From NCBI GenBank assembly GCA_029215795.1, contig JARDYH010000001.1:192951654-193015653 (forward strand): a stretch of DNA of 64,000 nucleotides, given 5' to 3'. The notes beneath the pieces were generated by a model that had not been told where the DNA came from, did not search any database, and was given only the letters and a program-made list of their open reading frames with translations. Below, piece after piece: positions 58,881 through 64,000 of this stretch. Both the position numbers and the translations under genes were made by a program. The DNA comes from Anniella stebbinsi. Its lineage: Eukaryota > Chordata > Lepidosauria > Squamata > Anniellidae. The stretch's first letter is position 1. Every line of letters starts with the position of its first letter.

Positions 58881-59579
58881 GGCCTCAATAACACAATTGC
58901 TACTCCACATACAATTTGGAAATTGACCATGCAGTTTGGGTCTACGCACAGTGGATTTTACATGTATGCATCCAACTTTGAATCACCAAATGTTTTAGAG
59001 GTTGGTCGGACATACCAAGTAGGTAGACCAGGAAAGCTGACCTCGCTCACTGGGCATTGGTAGAAGATCTGGAGCTGATGGCTTGATCCAGACTTGTATG
59101 CCATTATTTGAGAGCTCTGTCATATATTTTTTTCCAGACATATGCCTGTTGTGTAATTCTGTAGTCAAGATTGTTTTCCATTTGCAATGTCACCCTGACC
59201 TCAAAATGGTCCAACAAATTTGCAATCAAGCTTTGTATTCCAGTAGTTTAATAAATTTAGCAGATTCTGAGTGCTGTGAAGCCCTAACAATCAAACTGAA
59301 GTTCAGACCTTGCCAAACTTTATGGCAGTAAAATTCAACACAGATTGTGGCATAAACTCTAAGTAATATTGTCACAATACTTGCAGTACAGGCAGTTGTC
59401 TTCTTGTCCACTGCTACTCAGAATGCAAATCCAAATCAAATTCCACAATAAAAACAACCAGTAAAAACAAACAACTAAAAGTCTATATAAAGAGCAGAAG
59501 GAGATTTTAAGCCCTGCAGTGGTAAGGTAAAAATACCCAGAACAGTCAACAACTGCCCAGCGCAACGGTGAATTCCAAA

Positions 59580-60250
59580 GATTGGGTGCTACTAATAAAA
59601 TGCTCTCTTATGTGCACCCACCCAGTATACCTCAGAAGGAGATGGGAGGATCTCGATGTTTGTGGGGGTTCGTATAAGTCACGAGTGGGGAATGTGTGGC
59701 CCTCCAGATGCTGTTGGACTGCAATTCCCATCAGTTCTGCCCAGCATAACTGATGATGAGGGATAATAGGAGTTGCAGTCCAACAACATCTGGAGGGCCC
59801 CATGTTCCCCACCACTGGTATAAAGGGTCCTTCCTATATTCCAATCCAAACCATGTAGGACTGCAAGGGTCAGAACGCACACTTTCAATTGTGTTCAGAA
59901 ACAGATTGGGAGTCAATGAATATGGCATAGTAATGGAAAAATATGACAAGAAAGGTGAGCTCCCATCAGAGTTCGCTCTGTTGTGCTCTGCACCCAACTG
60001 AAGTTTCCAAACACTTTTCATAGGCAGCCTTACATACTGCATTGCAGGTCTAATCTAGATGTGATTGAGGCAGGTAGGATAGTAGCCAAATCTGACTCTT
60101 CCATCAATGGATTCAACTTGCTAACATGCTGAAGTTGGGCCCAAACACTCCTGGCCATGCCTGCTGCTTGGGCTTCCAGGATCAATAGTGTCTCCTGGAG
60201 CACTCCCAAGCTGTGAACCTGATCTTTCATGGGAGGTGGTGACAACCCCA
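59580..60250 (-). pseudogene. L2-like LINE remnant split by a foldback repeat
   Basis: The complement of CCAATCCAAACCATGTAGGA and of AAGCTGTGAACCTGATC corresponds to the GLGxGxL and VHSLGVLL parts of L2-like ORF2. On the minus strand QVHSLGVLQETLLILEAQA is visible. The 138-bp element at 59680 interrupts it. Confidence 0.6.
59680..59817. mobile_element. Foldback hAT-like repeat (138 bp)
   Basis: The ends are CACGAGTGGGGAA and TTCCCCACCACTG, resembling a CAGxGGTGGGGAA terminal repeat. Flanks GTATAAGT and GTATAAAG agree at 6 of 8 positions. The inside is a palindrome with CCCTCCAGATG and ACTGCAATTCCCATCA and their complements. It sits inside a decayed L2-like LINE. Relatives without clear duplications are listed separately. 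Confidence 0.65.
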
Positions 60251-61208
60251 ACCAGTGTAGGGATAAACATCTAATTTTGGTTTAGCTTGAATCCCTTAGC
60301 CCACATTGTGACTATCCGTGGCCCCCCAGGCAATGATTCAGAACCACCACAACCTCCTAGAAAAATAATGGAAGGGACAGATATGGCTGAGTGTCATCAG
60401 CATTTATATGGGCAGAAGAACTGGTTGATGAGATGGGCTACAGCTATGGAAATATTAAATCTGGGTAACATAATGGGGAGACGTCATTTCAGTCAAGGCC
60501 AAGAAATGATAAAGAAGCTGGAGTGAAGCCCTGTACAGCAATGGAACTGGTTCAAGTCCTGTTTGGCTGCTATCCTGTTTGGCAGTCAGTTAATTTTAAC
60601 CTCTCTCCATCTAGGTCATATAGAAAATTATATTCTATGTAAGGGTACAGTCTGCAGTAATTTCACTATTGAAATGGTTCTTTTTGGATCTCACCATGAT
60701 GGCTGCAAAGATTACTCGCTGTGCTGCTGCTTCACACAATAAGTTTCTTCAAATGATCATGTTCCCACACATTCCAATCCAGGGCCAACTGTGTAGATTG
60801 AAAAAGCTGCTTGTGAATGCTTGCATGAATTGGTCTTATTCTATATTTTACCACTTTGGATAAGTTGGTCATGCTTGATAATTATGATCTCTCTCCCGAG
60901 CCATTATTTAGGTGATGTATATACCTGACTTGTCCCAGTCATCTGGATTGTTGTTTTTTTTTACTAAACTGTTCCTTACCTTTGAACACCTGTGGCTTTG
61001 TCAGCACCCTACTCTGCATGCAGCACATAATAATCTGGATGCGTTAAAGAGTAGAGAGCAGAGGCCGGAATTAGATTAATTCTCCACCCTTTCAGTTTCA
61101 GGCACCATGTAACAGTTGTCACTAAGCAACAAAGGATGCTTCCACACTATGTATGCCTGTATGTTACTATGTGCCTATTTATTATTCTGTTCTTGTTTCT
61201 TCTTTCAG

Positions 61209-61408
61209 TGGCCTTTCTTTGCTTATTCTCAAGCAGCAGGGAATAAGATCTCTGCAACTCCAGTCCCTTAAGCATATCAGTGCTGGCAACATCTACATAA
61301 CAGACAATAGCAACTTGTGCTACTATCACACCATCAACTGGACCAGTCTCTTCAGCACTCCCAACCAAAAGACTGTGATTCACAGAAATAAGAAGGTTGA
61401 CAACTGCA
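61209..61408 (+). CDS. ERBB4: ERBB4 exon 12 (200 bp; domain III end)
   Basis: The acceptor is TCTTCTTTCAG and the donor is GTGAGT. The frame reads S (split) [54 protein letters not shown] and [12 protein letters not shown], leaving one base for exon 13. [12 protein letters not shown] and the AGNIYIxDNxxLCYxxxINW stretch are ErbB hallmarks at the C-terminal half of L domain 2, where the ligand-facing surface ends. NWT is a sequon, and the final DNC would become NCT if exon 13 supplies a Thr codon, as in human. The human exon is also 200 bp. Read-through past the donor gives a 15-residue tail with a stop at 61453-61455 and then AATAAA at 61493-61498 (see findings). Exon 13 is not present before the window ends. 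Confidence 0.97.
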
Positions 61409-61498
61409 GTGAGTATTGTGCTTATAATGAAGGGTGCGCTGGAAGATGGTATTGAATTTGGTGGAATAGGGACATTTGTCTACGTGTACTGAAATAAA
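61409..61498 (+). promoter_or_regulatory. Possible intronic poly(A) site after exon 12
   Basis: If intron 12 is not spliced, the frame continues from the final Cys-Asn region with [15 protein letters not shown] and a TGA at 61453-61455. A canonical AATAAA lies at 61493-61498, 85 bases beyond the donor, followed by an (AC)n run and a short GT-containing stretch. The layout would give a truncated secreted receptor with domains I to III. That it is used is inference only. Confidence 0.3.
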
Positions 61499-62462
61499 CA
61501 ACACACACACACACATCGCTGTTGTAATGGCACCAAAGGAATTTTTAAATTAGGAAATGGATATTTACTACACCGTGAAACAGGAAATAATGTAGAACTA
61601 TCACATGGATATTCAGTATTAGTGTATAAATTTAGGCCTTTAATGAACACTTTCAACACATTTGCGGGGGTGAGGGGTGGGTAAAAGGGAAGCCTTGAGA
61701 AATTCTTAATGCTTTCGAGGGCACTTTCTGGAGGTGGGGAACTTACAAATGTACCATTCAGTGATTCAATGAGTCAATAGCAAAAGCTTATTTCTTCTTT
61801 AACATCCCCCCTTTTTAACACAGGTTTTGCCACTGTTCTCACACTGCAATGCACCAAAGGAGACATGCTGCCTTGTCATGTGACATCCTTCCAGGTGCGT
61901 TGTGGGTCGAGAACGGCCCTGGAATGGAAAAGTGTTGCTGCCATCACTTTCCCACAGCAGCAAAACCTGTTGTCAAAAGCCAGGATTGGGGGGGGGGGGG
62001 GAGGAAGAAGGAAGACTGCTACTGACTGATAAAAATGTAAGTGCCCCCCCTTCCCTGAGAAATGCCATTGAAAGCATAAATAATTTTTCAGACACACACA
62101 CACACAGAGTGAACGTGCAGAAAGTGCTTTCCCACCTTCCCCAGGTTGACAATATGGCAGTGGTGTTTGGGAGGCGCTGTCTGATCAGCCTTATACAAAT
62201 TAAAATCAAACTTCGTAGTCTAGTTGATTTCAGCTTGCGCAGCACTTACTGCTGAGATTTAACTTGAGAGAAAATCCCTCCCTTTTCTAATTACCCTCAC
62301 ACGATGGCCCATCCCTGGCTATCTTCAGCTTTATCAACATGCCATATATTCACAGGTCCTGTGACACCACAAATGCGACTATATTAATGCCCTGTGTTTT
62401 TCACTGTCACTGAACCTCTCCCGATGTCCCTCTTTGTCCTCTGTTTTCCTCACACTTTTAAA

Positions 62463-63124
62463 TAGGGATGCGTATTGTTTCATTAAAATGTCCGATAACG
62501 ATACGATAAGGCCATTATCGTGCATGTGTTTAACGATGAAGATACGATAGAAAAACCGACAATAATCATCAGAGACAATAATTTTCAGGCGATTTTAGCA
62601 TTTTATCGGACTGTCATATAAATATACCTATAACTTCTGTATTTTAAAAGTTAGAGGCTTGAAACTTGGTCGCAGTGCTTTTGGGGTATGCCTAAGTAAG
62701 TGTCTGAAATTTGAGATCGATCCCTCCAACCCTCGATTTTATATGAATTTTTTAAAGATCGTTTCAGTTCTGACAGATCAGAATGACAGCTCGCTACGTG
62801 CATTCATTCAGACCGGTCAGAACGGAAACGATCTTTAAAAAATTCATATAAAATCGAGGGTTGGAGGGATCAATCTTAAATTTCATACACATACTTAGTC
62901 ATACCCCATAAGCACCGTGACCAAGTTTCAAGCCTCTAACTTTTAAAATACAAACGTTATAGGCATTTTTTCTTTAAAAACAGGTCTGCAAAAAAATCAT
63001 TTTTTCACGATAATTATTGTGAAGACAATACGGTTCACCTACAATATGAATGAAGACGATTTTTTTTTTGGTCCGAAATGACGATAACGATAAACGACTA
63101 TATTTTTTGGCGTGCACACCCCTA
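62463..63124. mobile_element. hAT-like non-autonomous element, type A (662 bp)
   Basis: It is bounded by an exact 8-bp duplication, CTTTTAAA, at 62455-62462 and 63125-63132. The ends are TAGGGATGCGTA and TGCACACCCCTA. It shares with the copy at 526-1386 the words GGCTTGAAACTTGGTC, TATGCCTAAGTA and GATACGGTTCACCTAC, and the same inverted blocks around GATCGATCCCTCCAACCC. It is shorter because one of the repeated inverted units is missing. No coding capacity. Confidence 0.88.
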
Positions 63125-63796
63125 CTTTTAAACTCTCCTGGATATAACTTTCGTGCCTTTCTGCCATATGTGATGCCATTGGCTAATCTCCTAATGCCAC
63201 AGATCTGCTTTGTTAGCATGAATCATAGCTAGGCCTGGCACCAGACTTGCTTGGGCCCTTAGTACACTGCTGTGGACGGGCCATCCTGGAACCGCTGCTC
63301 CTCCCCTGGAATCATCCATGACCTGTCAGTGTTGCCAGTACTACAGCTTACGCGCTGCAGAGTGTGAGTGTGGGTGCCAGACACAACAGCACCACAGCCA
63401 CCATTCACACCCTTTCCCAGATGGATTTACCCAGCCCACTGACAGTGCTGTTGAGATCTGTTCTATGTCAATGCAGTGCCAACAGTAACAGCACTGTGCC
63501 AGATAAGCCCGTTGATAGGGAAGACGTGATTGGCAGCACCCACTCTGGTCAAGTGGTGGCAGGCCGGGGTGGTGATGTTTGGATGGACTCAGCATGGTAG
63601 GTGTCCGCCCTAGTGGGCCCTGCCATAAGATGTGGGCCCTGGCAGCTGCCTGAACATGCTGAGTATTAAGCAGGAGCTTTAGCTGTGACAGCTGCCACGT
63701 ATCTGGCTGTTTGGAACTCACAACCCCCTTCTGCATTGTCTAAAACTGCAATTTTTCAACAGCACCTTGTAGGTCGGGTTACTTGAGGGTTTCAGA

Positions 63797-63835
<39 letters not shown>

Positions 63836-63836
63836 T
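63797..63836. repeat. (ATT)n microsatellite
   Basis: About 13 units, perhaps an LINE tail. Confidence 0.95.
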
Positions 63837-63847
63837 TCACCAGACAT

Positions 63848-63979
63848 GCCAGGTCTACTCTAAGCAGGATACAACACTTTGAAAGAGGTTTGAAAATGGT
63901 CTATGGAATGTGTCATGGGCCCCAATGGTTGTCAAAGCACTTCAATAACGTTATAAAGCAGTAGTGCAAATCCTGCCAG
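63848..63979. repeat. Foldback element, eroded copy
   Basis: Contains AAGCAGGATACAACACTTTG, GGAATGTGTCATGGGCCCC and the ending CAGTAGTGCAAATCCTGCC; same family as 16799-16942. Confidence 0.55.
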
Positions 63980-64000
63980 ACTTTTTATATAACTAGTACA

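Larger units (their letters stand above)
51089..61208 (+). other. ERBB4: ERBB4 intron 11
   Basis: The most transposon-rich intron of the window. It holds a 2.1 kb hAT-like element (51608-53742), an LINE 3' end with an AAT-rich tail (53760-53947), an LINE-like end (54480-54570), a hAT-like element with a nested 354-bp element (54668-55344), a hairpin-array hAT-like element (57313-58589), a GT tract (58852-58880) and an L2-like remnant interrupted by a foldback hAT-like repeat (about 59580-60250). Nothing is recognised in 55355-57300 or 60255-61200. Confidence 0.9.
61409..64000 (+). other. ERBB4: ERBB4 intron 12 (5' part)
   Basis: Begins with the possible premature stop and AATAAA, then an (AC)n run (61499-61516). 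It holds a hAT-like element (62463-63124), an (ATT)n tract (63797-63836) and a foldback element (63848-63979). Nothing is recognised in 61520-62450 or 63135-63790. Exon 13 was looked for and not found. Confidence 0.88.

Noticed and set aside
61411..64000. ERBB4 exon 13
   Set aside because: No frame with the expected CNxLCSxxGCWGPGP-type motif was found; it must lie beyond the window.

Overview
The window is a piece of vertebrate genomic DNA lying entirely inside one large gene on the + strand. Eight short coding blocks, each with a GT donor and an AG acceptor, encode consecutive parts of the extracellular region of an ErbB-family receptor tyrosine kinase. The protein sequence matches ERBB4 (HER4). 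Taking the family's usual exon numbering, the blocks are exons 5 to 12, with lengths 66, 119, 142, 114, 127, 74, 91 and 200 bases. Reading phase is kept across every junction, giving 933 coding bases (about 311 residues). They cover the cysteine-rich domain II with its dimerization arm (exons 5-8 and the start of 9) and most of ligand-binding domain III (exons 9-12). The signal peptide, domain I, domain IV, the membrane segment and the kinase lie outside the window.

The repeats suggest a reptile, most likely a squamate. There is a CR1 LINE with its typical ATTCTATGA-type 3' end, many L2-like LINE fragments with (ATT)n or similar tails, and several families of young non-autonomous DNA transposons. 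This is an inference from repeat style; no species can be named.

Layout: intron 4 (part) 1-6515; exon 5; intron 5 (16.8 kb) to 23396; exon 6; intron 6 to 29399; exon 7; intron 7 to 32737; exon 8; intron 8 to 35519; exon 9; intron 9 (11.0 kb) to 46674; exon 10; intron 10 to 50997; exon 11; intron 11 (10.1 kb) to 61208; exon 12; intron 12 from 61409 to beyond the window end.

The introns hold an unusually legible record of transposition. Eight hAT-like elements in two terminal-repeat groups (TAGGGTGACCAGAT and TAGGGRTGTGCA) are each bounded by 8-bp target-site duplications, seven exact and one with a single mismatch. Two have landed inside L2-like LINEs, and one carries another DNA transposon inside it. 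Other items are large palindromic elements with 3-bp duplications, a solo LTR with a 5-bp duplication inside an LINE tail, and a short retroposon with a 6-bp duplication inside an LINE. No second protein-coding gene, RNA gene or CRISPR array was recognised. The most biologically interesting point is just after exon 12: read-through would add a short cysteine-containing tail, a stop codon and then a canonical AATAAA, a layout that could yield a secreted ErbB4 ectodomain.
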